Source of the DNA: DAOMNN01 sp050486545
GTDB lineage: Bacteria > Pseudomonadota > Gammaproteobacteria > Burkholderiales > Rhodocyclaceae
Direction of reading: 5' to 3'
Assembly (NCBI GenBank): GCA_050486545.1
Contig: JBJHDM010000089.1
Location: 1 to 9,270 of the forward strand
DNA length: 9,270 bases
In this document: in pieces, positions 1 to 6,767 of the stretch
Layout of the letters: each line of letters begins with the position of its first letter
How positions within the stretch are numbered: position 1 is the stretch's first letter
Position numbers and translations under genes: made by a program
Notes under the pieces: generated by a model
What the model was told of the DNA's origin: nothing
What the model saw: only the letters and a program-made list of their open reading frames with translations
Databases searched by the model: none

Positions 1-42
1 CAATTCGTCGCGTACCGCGCCGCCGACGCTGTAGACCTGCAT
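1..42 (-). CDS. cca: CCA tRNA nucleotidyltransferase, N-terminal fragment (partial, runs off the window)
   Basis: Only the first 14 codons are in the window, reading MQVYSVGGAVRDEL. This matches the conserved N-terminus of class II CCA-adding enzymes, where the V-G-G-x-V-R-D motif begins the nucleotidyltransferase domain that binds the phosphates of CTP/ATP. The enzyme adds or repairs the 3'-terminal CCA of tRNAs in the cytoplasm. The ATG (42-40) shares its A with the TGA stop (44-42) of the upstream SDR gene, in the arrangement TGATG, so translation is probably coupled to that gene. No strong ribosome-binding site is visible; a weak AGGGCAGAG stretch precedes the start. It is the third gene of the slt / NDUFA9-like / cca minus-strand group. 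The identification rests on one short but distinctive motif. The bulk of the gene, including any HD phosphohydrolase domain, lies outside, so full-length function cannot be checked. Confidence 0.8.
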   Translation of the reverse strand, partial: MQVYSVGGAVRDEL

Positions 43-968
43 CAGGCTCTGCCCTGCGTCGGCTGCCCGAGGTAGCCGGGAGCGACGTCTTCGAGGGCGT
101 GCGGCGTGAGCCCGAAGGGCAGCGGCGGGCCGTCGGTGACGTTGTCGGCGCGCATCGAGCGCACGTTGTCACGGCTCATGAGCGGGCGCGGCAGTAGTTC
201 GAGCACGCTGGCCTGAGCCATCGCGAGTACCTCCGGCAACGGGATCACGAGCCGCTTGCGGCCGGTGATGCGGCACACCAGTTCGACCAGTTGCTTGAGC
301 GTGTACTGCCGGGGGCCGGCGAGTTCGAAGGTCTGGCCGTGGGCGGCGGGGTCCTCGAGGCTGCGCATCACGACTTCGGCCACATCCTCGACATACACCG
401 GCTGGAAGCGGGCATGCGCGCCGCCCAGCGGCATCACCGGGAAAATGCGGGTGAGGCGGTCGAAGAGGTTGAGGAAGCTGTCGCCCGGTCCGAAGATCAC
501 CGAGGGACGCAGAATGGTCCAGGCCGGCTGTTCGCCGGCTGCGCGGATGGCCGCCTCGCCGGCGGCCTTGGAGCGTTGGTACTGCGATGGCGCATCCTCG
601 CCCGCGCCCAGCGCGCTGATGTGGATCAGCCGGGCCACGCCCTGACGCTGGCAGGCGGCCACGATGCGGCGCGGCAATTCGACATGCGCGCGTTCGAAGT
701 CGGGTCCCCAGGGCTCGCCGTGCTTCGAGTGCAGCACGCCGACGAAGTTGATCACCGCATCGGCGCCGGCGAACAGGCGGTCGAGGGCGTCGTCGTCGTG
801 GACGTCTTCGGAGACGATCTCGACGCCGGTCAGCTCGGCGAGTTGGCGTGCGGCGTCGGGTGCGCGCGTCGGGATGACGACCTGATGGCCGTCGGCGGAC
901 AGGCGCCGGGCGACGGCGCTGCCGACAAAGCCTCGCCCCCCGGTAAGAACGATGCGTCGGGTACTCAT
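42..968 (-). CDS. NDUFA9-family NAD(P)-binding SDR protein (extended/atypical short-chain dehydrogenase)
   Basis: This is a 308-residue Rossmann-fold protein of the NAD-dependent epimerase/dehydratase type. The N-terminus carries the dinucleotide-binding glycine motif TGGRGFVG (residues 9-16) directly after the first beta strand. A YxxxK pair (Y130, K134, in YQRSK) lies after the HISALGA strand, and FGPGDSF follows near residue 160. The overall pattern, including the C-terminal half, resembles the bacterial proteins named 'complex I NDUFA9 subunit family'. In mitochondria the homologue is an accessory subunit of NADH dehydrogenase. The role in bacteria is not settled, and no nuo genes are in the window, so no substrate is assigned. 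The start at 968 is supported by a strong AAAGGAG site inside the 3' end of slt. It lies 3 nt downstream of the slt stop and overlaps the cca start by one base, so the three genes are almost certainly cotranscribed. Fold and family are confident; the biological role is unknown. Confidence 0.85.
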   Translation of the reverse strand: MSTRRIVLTGGRGFVGSAVARRLSADGHQVVIPTRAPDAARQLAELTGVEIVSEDVHDDDALDRLFAGADAVINFVGVLHSKHGEPWGPDFERAHVELPRRIVAACQRQGVARLIHISALGAGEDAPSQYQRSKAAGEAAIRAAGEQPAWTILRPSVIFGPGDSFLNLFDRLTRIFPVMPLGGAHARFQPVYVEDVAEVVMRSLEDPAAHGQTFELAGPRQYTLKQLVELVCRITGRKRLVIPLPEVLAMAQASVLELLPRPLMSRDNVRSMRADNVTDGPPLPFGLTPHALEDVAPGYLGQPTQGRA

Positions 969-971
969 GAT

Positions 972-2912
972 TCAGCGCTCCTTTACGGTGACACGCGGGT
1001 GGACCGTGCCCAGCCGCGTCTTCAGCGACTGCGGTTGCTGTTCGATGATGGCGGCGTAGATGACTTTGTTGGCCATGACCTTCTCGACGTAGTCGCGCGT
1101 TTCGTCGATGGGAATCGTCGCCGTGTAGATCGCGCCGTCTATGGAGCGATCGCCGCGCCAGCGCTGGGCGCGTCCCGGGCCGGCGTTGTAGCCGGCCGAG
1201 GCCAGCACCGGATGCTCGTCGAGGTCACGCAGGATGAGGCGCATGTAGCCGGTACCGAGCATGACGTTGGTGTCGGGCTCGTTGAGCATGCGGGGGTGGT
1301 AGCCGGACAGGCCGATGCGCTGCGCGACCCACTGGCCGGTGGCCGGCATGACCTGCATCAGGCCTTGCGCGCCGGCGTGCGAACGGGCCGGGATGTTGAA
1401 GCGGCTTTCCTGCCGCATCAGGCCGTAGATCCACGCCAGGTCGAGCTCCTGGCGATAGGCGTGGGGCTCGATCACCTCGCGGAAGGGCATCAGGAAGCGG
1501 ATACCGAAGTTGCTCGCCGGGTCGGCCAGCTCGGCGGTGTTGATCGCGCGGTCATAAAGGTCGTGCTCGAGTGCGAGGTGCGCGGCGGCGACGAGGAACT
1601 CGCGCGGCTGGCCGCGTACCGCGCGTATCCATTCGCGCACGCCTTCGGTCGGCATTTCGAGCTGGTAGAAGCGCAGCGCACGCTGGATGCCGGGGTGGCC
1701 GGCGGCGGCCGCACGGGCCTCGGCCGGGACGCGCTCGCCCTGTGGCGGCGGCGGGAACAGCGTGCCCAGTTCCTCGGCCGCGAGCATGCCGTAAAAGTGC
1801 GGTTCGCGGGCGATCGATGTGAACAGGTTTTGCGCCTCGTCGTGCCGGCCCTGCTCGGCGTGGGCGCGGGCGCGCCAGTACACCCATTCGGGGTAGGTCT
1901 GCTCGCCGGCCTCGAGCATGCGGATGCCGCGTTCAACGCGCAGCCAGTCCTCGTTCCGCAGCGCCGCACGCACGCGCCACTCGCGCTGCGGGTAGGTCAT
2001 CTCGGTCTGGCCGGCCTTGTCGTACCACTCGACGGCCTGGGGGATACGCGAGAGTGCACCGTGGTGGCCGAGCACGGCGTAGACATAGGCCCGCTCGTCG
2101 GGCTGCAGACGCTCCTCGATGCGCATGAAGCGGGCGTAGCCGGCGAGCGCATCGTCGTGGCGGGTCAGGCGCACGAGGGCGGCGATGGCCAGTTCGCGTC
2201 CCGTGCGGGTGCGGTCGAAATCAGCCGGGAGCTGGTCGAGGTAGTCACGCGGGGCGTCGAGAACGCGCCCCATCGCGCTGCGCGAGAGGGCATCGCTGCC
2301 GGTGATCCAGCTCAGGGTCGTGCGCGAGCCGGCCGGTGCGCGGCTGTCGACTTCACGTCGGAAGCGCCACCACAGTTCGTTCTCGGACACCGCCCCGGCC
2401 GCGATTGCGGCGCGTATCGGCGCCTCGCATGCGGCGTGCCCGGGCAGCAGGGCGCGCCAGGACTCGGCCACTTCGGCATGGACTGCAGTGGCATCGCCGG
2501 TCGCGCTGCGTGCCTGCCAGGCGAGGCAGTCGAGTTCGAGTTCGCTGCGGGTGTGATCGGCATATACCTCGAGGTAGCGCCGCCAGTTTTTGTCGTCGGC
2601 CAGACGCTTGAGCCAGTAGGCACGCAGGCGCTCGCCCGGCACCTCGTCGGCGTGGCGTGCGATGAAGGCTTCGAGCGCGGCCTCGGGCGGCGACTCGTTG
2701 TTGCGCGCGAGGCGCTGGATCAGGTGCCAGTATTCGACGTAGTGGTCGAGCAGGTGATTCTCGCGTGCCGCGGCGAGGCGCTCGAGCGTGCTGCGGTCGC
2801 CCGTGCGAAGCGCTTCGCGCGCGGCCACGATGCGTTCGTCGCCGGTCTGCGCCTGGGCCGGCGTCAGCCCGGCGAATGCGGAAACGATGAGGCCGATGAC
2901 AAGGTGTTTCAT
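972..2912 (-). CDS. slt: Soluble lytic murein transglycosylase (Slt70 type), periplasmic
   Basis: This 646-residue protein cleaves the MurNAc-GlcNAc glycosidic bond of peptidoglycan, releasing 1,6-anhydro-muropeptides. Residues 1-21 form a Sec signal peptide: MKH, a hydrophobic core, and an AQA cleavage site before Q22, with no lipobox, so it should be a soluble periplasmic form. A long alpha-helical region of roughly residues 25-480, rich in A/R/E/L, corresponds to the superhelical U and L domains of Slt70. The C-terminal lysozyme-like SLT domain shows MRQESRF with predicted catalytic Glu502, then GLMQ (517-520), and GYNAGP (574-579) in place of the commoner AYNAGP. Length fits the family. 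A longer reading frame could begin at 2972, but it would place 20 polar residues before the signal peptide and run into the opposite gene. A GGGAG site (2924-2928) lies 11 nt before the chosen ATG. It heads the slt / SDR / cca operon, divergent from the cyclo-ligase gene. No missing catalytic residue was seen. Confidence 0.93.
   Translation of the reverse strand: MKHLVIGLIVSAFAGLTPAQAQTGDERIVAAREALRTGDRSTLERLAAARENHLLDHYVEYWHLIQRLARNNESPPEAALEAFIARHADEVPGERLRAYWLKRLADDKNWRRYLEVYADHTRSELELDCLAWQARSATGDATAVHAEVAESWRALLPGHAACEAPIRAAIAAGAVSENELWWRFRREVDSRAPAGSRTTLSWITGSDALSRSAMGRVLDAPRDYLDQLPADFDRTRTGRELAIAALVRLTRHDDALAGYARFMRIEERLQPDERAYVYAVLGHHGALSRIPQAVEWYDKAGQTEMTYPQREWRVRAALRNEDWLRVERGIRMLEAGEQTYPEWVYWRARAHAEQGRHDEAQNLFTSIAREPHFYGMLAAEELGTLFPPPPQGERVPAEARAAAAGHPGIQRALRFYQLEMPTEGVREWIRAVRGQPREFLVAAAHLALEHDLYDRAINTAELADPASNFGIRFLMPFREVIEPHAYRQELDLAWIYGLMRQESRFNIPARSHAGAQGLMQVMPATGQWVAQRIGLSGYHPRMLNEPDTNVMLGTGYMRLILRDLDEHPVLASAGYNAGPGRAQRWRGDRSIDGAIYTATIPIDETRDYVEKVMANKVIYAAIIEQQPQSLKTRLGTVHPRVTVKER
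978..984 (-). promoter_or_regulatory. Shine-Dalgarno site for the NDUFA9-like gene
   Basis: AAAGGAG on the minus strand lies 9 nt upstream of the ATG at 968 and within the last codons of slt. It is the clearest ribosome-binding site in the left operon. It supports both the chosen start and translation of the SDR gene from an slt message. Confidence 0.7.
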
Positions 2913-2970
2913 GTATCTTGAGGCTCCCGGAATGCGTCGCCCGTCGCGGGCCGAGTGGAGTGACCCGCCC
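2913..2970. promoter_or_regulatory. Divergent intergenic region between slt and the cyclo-ligase gene
   Basis: This 58-bp gap must supply transcription and translation start signals for both slt (minus) and the cyclo-ligase gene (plus), unless the promoters lie inside the opposing genes. It contains GGGAG for slt (2924-2928, minus) and GGAG for the cyclo-ligase (2957-2960, plus). I do not see a convincing -35/-10 pair. ATGACA at 2896-2901 and TATCTT at 2914-2919 are only 12 bp apart, too close for sigma-70. The region is called regulatory because of its position, not because of a recognised promoter. Confidence 0.4.
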
Positions 2971-3570
2971 ATGCAGGAAGAAGCTTCTATCCTAACGCGT
3001 CGTCGTCTGCTGCGTCAGCGTGCGCTGCATGCGCGCGAGTCGCTGGACGACAAAATTCGCACCGGACTCGAAACGCGTCTGGCGCATCATGCACGCGAAT
3101 TGCTGGCACGGCTTGCGCCGCAGGTGATCGGGTTCTGCTGGCCGTATCGGGCCGAACCCGACCTGCGCGCGGCAGTTGCCGACTGGCTGGCCGAAGATGC
3201 GTCGCGCCGCGCCGCCTTGCCAGTGGTACTGGACACGAACCGGCCGCTGACGTTCCGTCGCTGGAAGCCGGACATGGTGCTCGAACCCGACCGCCACGGC
3301 ATTCCCCAGCCGCCCCACGGCTGCGAGGAGCTTGTGCCCGAACTGGTGCTGGTTCCGCTCAATGCCTTCGATGCCCAAGGCTACCGGCTGGGTTACGGCG
3401 GGGGGTACTTCGACCGTACGCTGGAGGTGTTGCCGGCCACGGCGGTGGGGGTGGGCTTCGAGTTGGGCCGGGTCGACAGCGTGCTGCCCCAGCCGCACGA
3501 CCGTGCGATGAACTGGATCGTGACCGAGCGAGGGGTGTTTCAGTGTCCGGCGCCGCAAGCAAACGTCTGA
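2971..3570 (+). CDS. fau: 5-formyltetrahydrofolate cyclo-ligase (methenyl-THF synthetase)
   Basis: This 199-residue cytoplasmic enzyme converts 5-formyl-THF to 5,10-methenyl-THF with ATP, returning folinic acid to the one-carbon pool. The diagnostic ATP/phosphate-binding motif GYRLGYGGGYFDR spans residues 137-149 near the C-terminus. An upstream VLVPLNAFD segment (127-134) matches the family's PLVAFD strand. The basic N-terminal helix (LTRRRLLRQRA) matches the usual K/R-rich start, and length is typical (about 180-200 residues). The ATG at 2971 has GGAG 10 nt upstream. An in-frame ATG at 2932 is possible but adds 13 residues that do not look like the family, and earlier starts would run into the slt signal peptide region. 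The gene is the only plus-strand gene here, divergent from slt and convergent with ilvA. The symbol follows E. coli fau/ygfA. No 6S RNA gene precedes it here, as ssrS does in E. coli, because the gap is only 58 bp. Confidence 0.93.
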   Translation: MQEEASILTRRRLLRQRALHARESLDDKIRTGLETRLAHHARELLARLAPQVIGFCWPYRAEPDLRAAVADWLAEDASRRAALPVVLDTNRPLTFRRWKPDMVLEPDRHGIPQPPHGCEELVPELVLVPLNAFDAQGYRLGYGGGYFDRTLEVLPATAVGVGFELGRVDSVLPQPHDRAMNWIVTERGVFQCPAPQANV

Positions 3571-3688
3571 GCGCTGCGACAGGGCTGTCCTGTAGGAGCG
3601 GCGACAGCCGCGATTCCCGCTTGGCATGACGGGCTGAAGGCCAGAATCAGCATCGCGGCTACCGCGCCTGCGTCGGCCGGGCTGCGTT
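3571..3688. other. Convergent intergenic region between the cyclo-ligase gene and ilvA
   Basis: This 118-bp gap separates two convergent genes and encodes no protein that I can support. It is full of dyad symmetry. A small hairpin ACAGG/CCTGT (3579-3583 with 3589-3593, loop GCTGT) is followed by two REP-like palindromes in opposite orientation. No run of T follows a stem on either strand, so a classical intrinsic terminator is not seen, though the folded RNA could still mark the 3' ends of both transcripts. Confidence 0.6.
3591..3669. repeat. Inverted pair of REP-like palindromes (probable REPIN)
   Basis: The left unit (3591-3614, plus strand) begins TGTAGGAGCGGC and ends AGCCGCGAT; its own hairpin is GCGGC/GCCGC (3598-3602 with 3607-3611, loop GACA). 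The right unit is on the minus strand (3669-3651) and reads AGGCGCGGTAGCCGCGATG, with the palindrome CGCGG-TAG-CCGCG (top strand 3654-3666). The two share the pattern AGG-x-GCGG-x-AGCCGCGAT in opposite orientation. GCCGCGAT (3607-3614) can also pair with ATCGCGGC (3652-3659), and GATTC with GAATC just inside (3612-3616 with 3644-3648, sharing the GAT), so the pair could fold into one long hairpin. The GTAGGAGCGGC start resembles the GTAG-type REPs known from pseudomonads and other proteobacteria, which are moved by RAYT transposases. Copy number in this genome cannot be judged from one window. Confidence 0.65.
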
Positions 3689-5206
3689 CTAACCGAGAAA
3701 CAGCCGGTAGGCCGGGTTGTCGGTTTCGTTCACGTATTCGTAGCCGACGCGTTCGAGAAAACCCTGGAAGGCGTCGCGGCTTTCAGGCGGTACCTGCATG
3801 CCGACCAGCACGCGGCCGAAGTCCGAGCCGTGATTGCGGTAGTGGAACAGGCTGATGTTCCAGTCCGAATGCAGGTGGGTGAGGAAGTTCATCAGCGCGC
3901 CGGGGCGTTCGGGGAAAACAAAGCGGTAGAGCTGTTCGTTGTCGACCTGCGGTGCGCGGCCGCCGACCATGTGGCGCAGGTGGCTCTTGGCCATCTCGTC
4001 GTCGGTGAGGTCGAGCGCCGGCAGTTCGTGGCGTTCGAGCATTTCGATCAGGCGTGCGGTTTCGTTGCGGTTGTGCACGGTGACGCCGACGAAGATGTGG
4101 GCCTGCCGCGGGTCGGCGTAGCGGTAGTTGAACTCGGTGATGTTGCGGTTGCCGAGCAGGCTGCAGAACTTGCGGAAGGAGCCCGGGCGCTCGGGGATGG
4201 TCACGGCCAGCACGGCCTCGCGCTGCTCGCCCAGTTCGGCGCGCTCGGCGACGAAGCGCAGGCGGTCGAAGTTCATGTTGGCGCCCGAGGCGACGGCGAC
4301 GAAGTTCTTGTTGCGCGGCTTGTGACGCTGGATGTATTCCTTGGCGCCGGCCACGGCCAGCGCGCCGGCCGGCTCGAGGATGGCGCGGGTGTCCTCGAAG
4401 ACGTCCTTGATCGCGGCGCAGATCGCGTCGTTGCTCACGACGATCATCTCGTCGACCAGTTCGCGGCACAGGCGGAAATTCTCCTTGCCGACCTGCTTGA
4501 CCGCCGCGCCGTCGGCGAACAGGCCGACCTGTTCCAGCAGCACCCGCTCGTCGCGTGCGAGTGACTGCGTCATGGCCTCCGAGCCTTCGGCCTCGACGCC
4601 GATGATGAGCGTCTCCGGGCGCAGGCGCTTGACGTAGGCCGCGATACCGGAAATCAGACCGCCGCCGCCGACGCAGCAGAAGATGGCGTGGATGGGGGCC
4701 GAGTGGGCGCGCAGGATTTCCATGCCGATGGTGCCCTGGCCGGCGATCACGTCGGGGTCGTCGAAGGGATGGACGAAGGTCAGCTTCTCGGCGGCCTCGA
4801 GTTCCTTGGCGTGGGTGTAGGCTTCGGAAAACGAATCCCCGTGCAGCACGACCTCGCCGCCGCGGGCTCGTACGGCATCGACCTTGATCGCCGGGGTCGA
4901 GGTCGGCATCACGATCACCGCGCGCGTACCCAGCCGGCTGGCCGACATCGCCACGCCCTGCGCATGGTTGCCGGCCGAGGCGCAGATCACGCCGCGCTTG
5001 AGCGCCGCGGGCGAGAGGTGGGCCATCTTGTTGTAGGCGCCGCGGATCTTGAAGCTGAACACCGGCTGCATGTCCTCGCGCTTGAGCAGGATGTGGTTGT
5101 GCAGGCGCGCGGAGAGGTTGTTGGCGGGTTCGAGCGGGGTTTCCTCGGCGACGTCATAGACGCGGGCGTTGAGGATTCTTTCCAGGTAATCCGGAGCGGT
5201 GGCCAT
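3689..5206 (-). CDS. ilvA: Threonine ammonia-lyase (threonine deaminase), biosynthetic, with two ACT-like domains
   Basis: This 505-residue PLP enzyme deaminates L-threonine to 2-oxobutyrate and ammonia, the first committed step of isoleucine synthesis in the cytoplasm. The catalytic domain (about 1-325) has the PLP Schiff-base lysine K53 in FSFKIRGAYNK, the substrate loop SAGNHAQG (77-84), and the phosphate-binding glycine loop GGGGLISG (180-187). Two ACT-like regulatory modules follow, each starting with an (I/F)PERPG motif (337-342 and 430-435). This double module is the sign of the allosteric biosynthetic form, inhibited by isoleucine and relieved by valine in E. coli, and not of the short catabolic TdcB type. 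Length is usual (E. coli IlvA is about 514). The ATG at 5206 has only a weak GGA upstream. The gene follows hprK on the same strand after 69 bp and ends with TAG before the REP pair. A candidate promoter in the gap suggests at least partly independent expression. Confidence 0.96.
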   Translation of the reverse strand: MATAPDYLERILNARVYDVAEETPLEPANNLSARLHNHILLKREDMQPVFSFKIRGAYNKMAHLSPAALKRGVICASAGNHAQGVAMSASRLGTRAVIVMPTSTPAIKVDAVRARGGEVVLHGDSFSEAYTHAKELEAAEKLTFVHPFDDPDVIAGQGTIGMEILRAHSAPIHAIFCCVGGGGLISGIAAYVKRLRPETLIIGVEAEGSEAMTQSLARDERVLLEQVGLFADGAAVKQVGKENFRLCRELVDEMIVVSNDAICAAIKDVFEDTRAILEPAGALAVAGAKEYIQRHKPRNKNFVAVASGANMNFDRLRFVAERAELGEQREAVLAVTIPERPGSFRKFCSLLGNRNITEFNYRYADPRQAHIFVGVTVHNRNETARLIEMLERHELPALDLTDDEMAKSHLRHMVGGRAPQVDNEQLYRFVFPERPGALMNFLTHLHSDWNISLFHYRNHGSDFGRVLVGMQVPPESRDAFQGFLERVGYEYVNETDNPAYRLFLG

Positions 5207-5237
5207 GGGTATCCGAAACGTCGGGGGAAAGGGCGCG

Positions 5238-5267
5238 AGACTAGCAGCCGGGCGCCGCCGACGGCAA
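5238..5267 (-). promoter_or_regulatory. Candidate sigma-70 promoter for ilvA
   Basis: On the minus strand TTGCCG (5267-5262, 4 of 6 matches to the -35 consensus) is separated by 18 bp from TAGTCT (5243-5238, 3 of 6 matches to -10). A transcript would start near 5231, giving a leader of about 25 nt. The match is modest but lies alone in the short hprK-ilvA gap, and GC-rich genomes often have -10 elements of this kind. Readthrough from hprK remains possible. Confidence 0.3.
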
Positions 5268-5275
5268 GCGACGGG

Positions 5276-6217
5276 TCAGGCCTGACGGTCTTCGCGCAGG
5301 ATGCGTTGCTGTTGACGCTCGATGAATTCGGCGGTGGCGTCGATGCCACGCAGCTTGAGAATGGTCGAGCGCACGGCCGCCTCGAGCAGCACCGCGAGGT
5401 TGCGCCCGGCGGCCACCGGCAGCGTGGTGCGCGGGATGGGCACGCCGAGCACGTCCTGGGTTTCGAGGTGCATGGGCAGACGCGGGCCGTCGTCGAGTTC
5501 GGGGTTGCGGCGCTGCAGGTGCACGATGAGGCGCAGGCGCATCTTGCGGCGGCAGGCGGTTTCGCCAAAGATGGTGCGGATGTTGAGCACGCCCAGTCCG
5601 CGCACCTCGATGAAGTCCTGCAGCAGTTCGGGGCAGCGGCCTTCGAGCACCGAGGGCGCGATGCGGGCGAATTCGGTGATGTCGTCCGCGACCAGCCCGT
5701 GGCCGCGCGAGATCAGTTCGAGCGCGAGTTCGGACTTGCCGGCGCCGGAGTCGCCGGTGATGAACACGCCCACGCCGAGCACGTCCATGAACACGCCGTG
5801 CAGCGAGATGGTTTCGGCCAGTGCGCGCGAGAGGTACTGACGGATGAGGTCGATGACGCTGGCCGAGGCCACCGGAGTGGTGAACAGGGCGACGTCGTTG
5901 GTTTCGCAGATCGCGTGAATCATGCCGGGCAGCTCGCAGCCGTCGGCGATGATGATGGCCGGGGGGCGCGAGGCGAAGATTTCGTCGAGGTGATGGGCGA
6001 TCTTGTCGCGCGACTGCTTGCGCGCCCAGGCCAGTTCGGCGGCACCGATGACCTGCAGGCGTTCGGGGTGAATCAGGTTGAGGTGACCGACCAGATCGGC
6101 TGGCCAGATGCGCGATTCAGTGACGGCGACGGCGCGCTCGAGCGAACCGCACACATGGGTGAGCTGGAGTTGTTCGCGCCGGGCGTCAAACAGTTGCGCG
6201 ACGCTCGTCTGTCGCAT
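5276..6217 (-). CDS. hprK: HPr kinase/phosphorylase
   Basis: This 313-residue bifunctional enzyme phosphorylates a serine of HPr with ATP and removes it by phosphorolysis, coupling phosphotransfer to metabolic state. The N-terminal domain spans about 1-125. The C-terminal kinase domain has a conserved His in SLHGV (H140), the P-loop GDSGAGKS (155-162), the acidic pair D178-D179 in GLVADD, and the family signature EVRGLGVLNIRTIFG (204-218). Length matches the family (about 310-320). The ATG at 6217 begins MRQTSVAQLFDARRE, a typical N-terminus. A start at 6343 would add 42 unrelated residues encoded over ptsN and is rejected. The chosen start lies within the 3' end of ptsN, a 32-nt overlap, with only a weak GGGG upstream, so translational coupling to ptsN is likely. 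In proteobacteria HprK belongs with the nitrogen-related PTS (PtsN, NPr/HPr, EI), but its HPr substrate is not encoded in this window. Confidence 0.95.
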   Translation of the reverse strand: MRQTSVAQLFDARREQLQLTHVCGSLERAVAVTESRIWPADLVGHLNLIHPERLQVIGAAELAWARKQSRDKIAHHLDEIFASRPPAIIIADGCELPGMIHAICETNDVALFTTPVASASVIDLIRQYLSRALAETISLHGVFMDVLGVGVFITGDSGAGKSELALELISRGHGLVADDITEFARIAPSVLEGRCPELLQDFIEVRGLGVLNIRTIFGETACRRKMRLRLIVHLQRRNPELDDGPRLPMHLETQDVLGVPIPRTTLPVAAGRNLAVLLEAAVRSTILKLRGIDATAEFIERQQQRILREDRQA

Positions 6218-6671
6218 GCGGGCCCCAGGAAACGAAAAGGTCGTGCACCGTGCGCGTGTCGGTCGCGTCGGCAAGGTGCTCGCGGAAACTGGCGTCGCTG
6301 AACATCTGCGCGAGTTCGGACAGCAGTTGCAGGTGTTGCTCATTGGCCTGCTCGGGCACCAGCAGCACGAACAGCATGCTCACCGGACGGCCGTCGGGAG
6401 CGTCGAACTGCACCGGGGTGGAAAGCCGCATGAAGGCGCCGGCGGCTTTCTTGAGACCCTTGATGCGCCCGTGCGGGATCGCGATGCCCTGGCCCAGACC
6501 GGTCGATCCGAGGCGCTCGCGCGAGAACAGGCTGTCGAAGACGTCGCTGCGCCCTATACCCTGATTGTTCTCGAACAGCAGGCCGGCCTGTTCGAAGACG
6601 CGCTTCTTGCTGCTGGCGTCGAGATCGATGACTACGTTTTCGGACGGGAGGAGATCGGCTATCAGACTCAT
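6186..6671 (-). CDS. ptsN: Nitrogen-regulatory PTS protein EIIA-Ntr
   Basis: This 161-residue cytoplasmic phosphocarrier belongs to the mannitol/fructose-type EIIA family. It receives phosphate from NPr/HPr and acts by binding regulatory partners, not by transporting sugar. The phosphorylated histidine is H67 in GIAIPHGRI, the equivalent of E. coli PtsN H73. Upstream motifs SSKKRVFEQAG and RSDVFDSLFSRERLGSTG match the family closely. The ATG at 6671 begins MSLIADLLPSENV, a standard PtsN start. Extending the frame to 6845 would add 58 residues of non-conserved, Arg-rich sequence over the intergenic hairpins, so it is rejected. The start has GGAA right next to the ATG and GGAG about 13 nt upstream, neither ideally placed. 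It lies in the common rpoN-hpf-ptsN order and overlaps hprK by 32 nt. It probably has its own promoter in the 204-nt gap before it. Confidence 0.95.
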   Translation of the reverse strand: MSLIADLLPSENVVIDLDASSKKRVFEQAGLLFENNQGIGRSDVFDSLFSRERLGSTGLGQGIAIPHGRIKGLKKAAGAFMRLSTPVQFDAPDGRPVSMLFVLLVPEQANEQHLQLLSELAQMFSDASFREHLADATDTRTVHDLFVSWGPHATDERRATV

Positions 6672-6767
6672 TTCCGGCAGTGCTCCGGCACGTTGGTCGA
6701 CCGGGTCGACGCGCGCAGGAGTGCGTTTGAGGTTGCAACAGTGCGCCGCGCACACGCGAAAGGGGCG

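Noticed and set aside
2896..2919. Sigma-70 promoter for the cyclo-ligase gene (ATGACA and TATCTT)
   Set aside because: The two elements are only 12 bp apart, outside the working 15-19 bp range.
291..2921. An 876-codon plus-strand open frame opposite the SDR and slt genes
   Set aside because: Both minus-strand genes have clear family motifs and natural starts. The long plus frame is Val/Gly/Asp/Arg-rich with no recognisable domain and no ribosome-binding site, as expected of the strand opposite GC3-rich genes.
2788..2970. Longer N-terminus for the cyclo-ligase from 2788
   Set aside because: The extra 61 residues are antisense to the slt signal peptide and N-terminus and do not resemble the family. 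The start at 2971 has its own GGAG site.
2992..3627. A 211-codon minus-strand frame opposite the cyclo-ligase gene, starting within the REP region
   Set aside because: Its start lies inside the REP palindromes and it mirrors the codons of a clear cyclo-ligase. There is no ribosome-binding site or family signal.
4688..6301. A 537-codon plus-strand open frame opposite ilvA, hprK and ptsN
   Set aside because: It crosses the gap between ilvA and hprK and covers parts of three well-identified genes. Its composition is that of a GC-bias shadow.
6730..6750. Possible sigma-54 promoter (GGCGC...TTGCA, minus strand) before ptsN
   Set aside because: The GG and GC dinucleotides are 11 nt apart start to start, where the -24/-12 consensus needs 12. 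Sigma-54 promoters tolerate spacing changes poorly.
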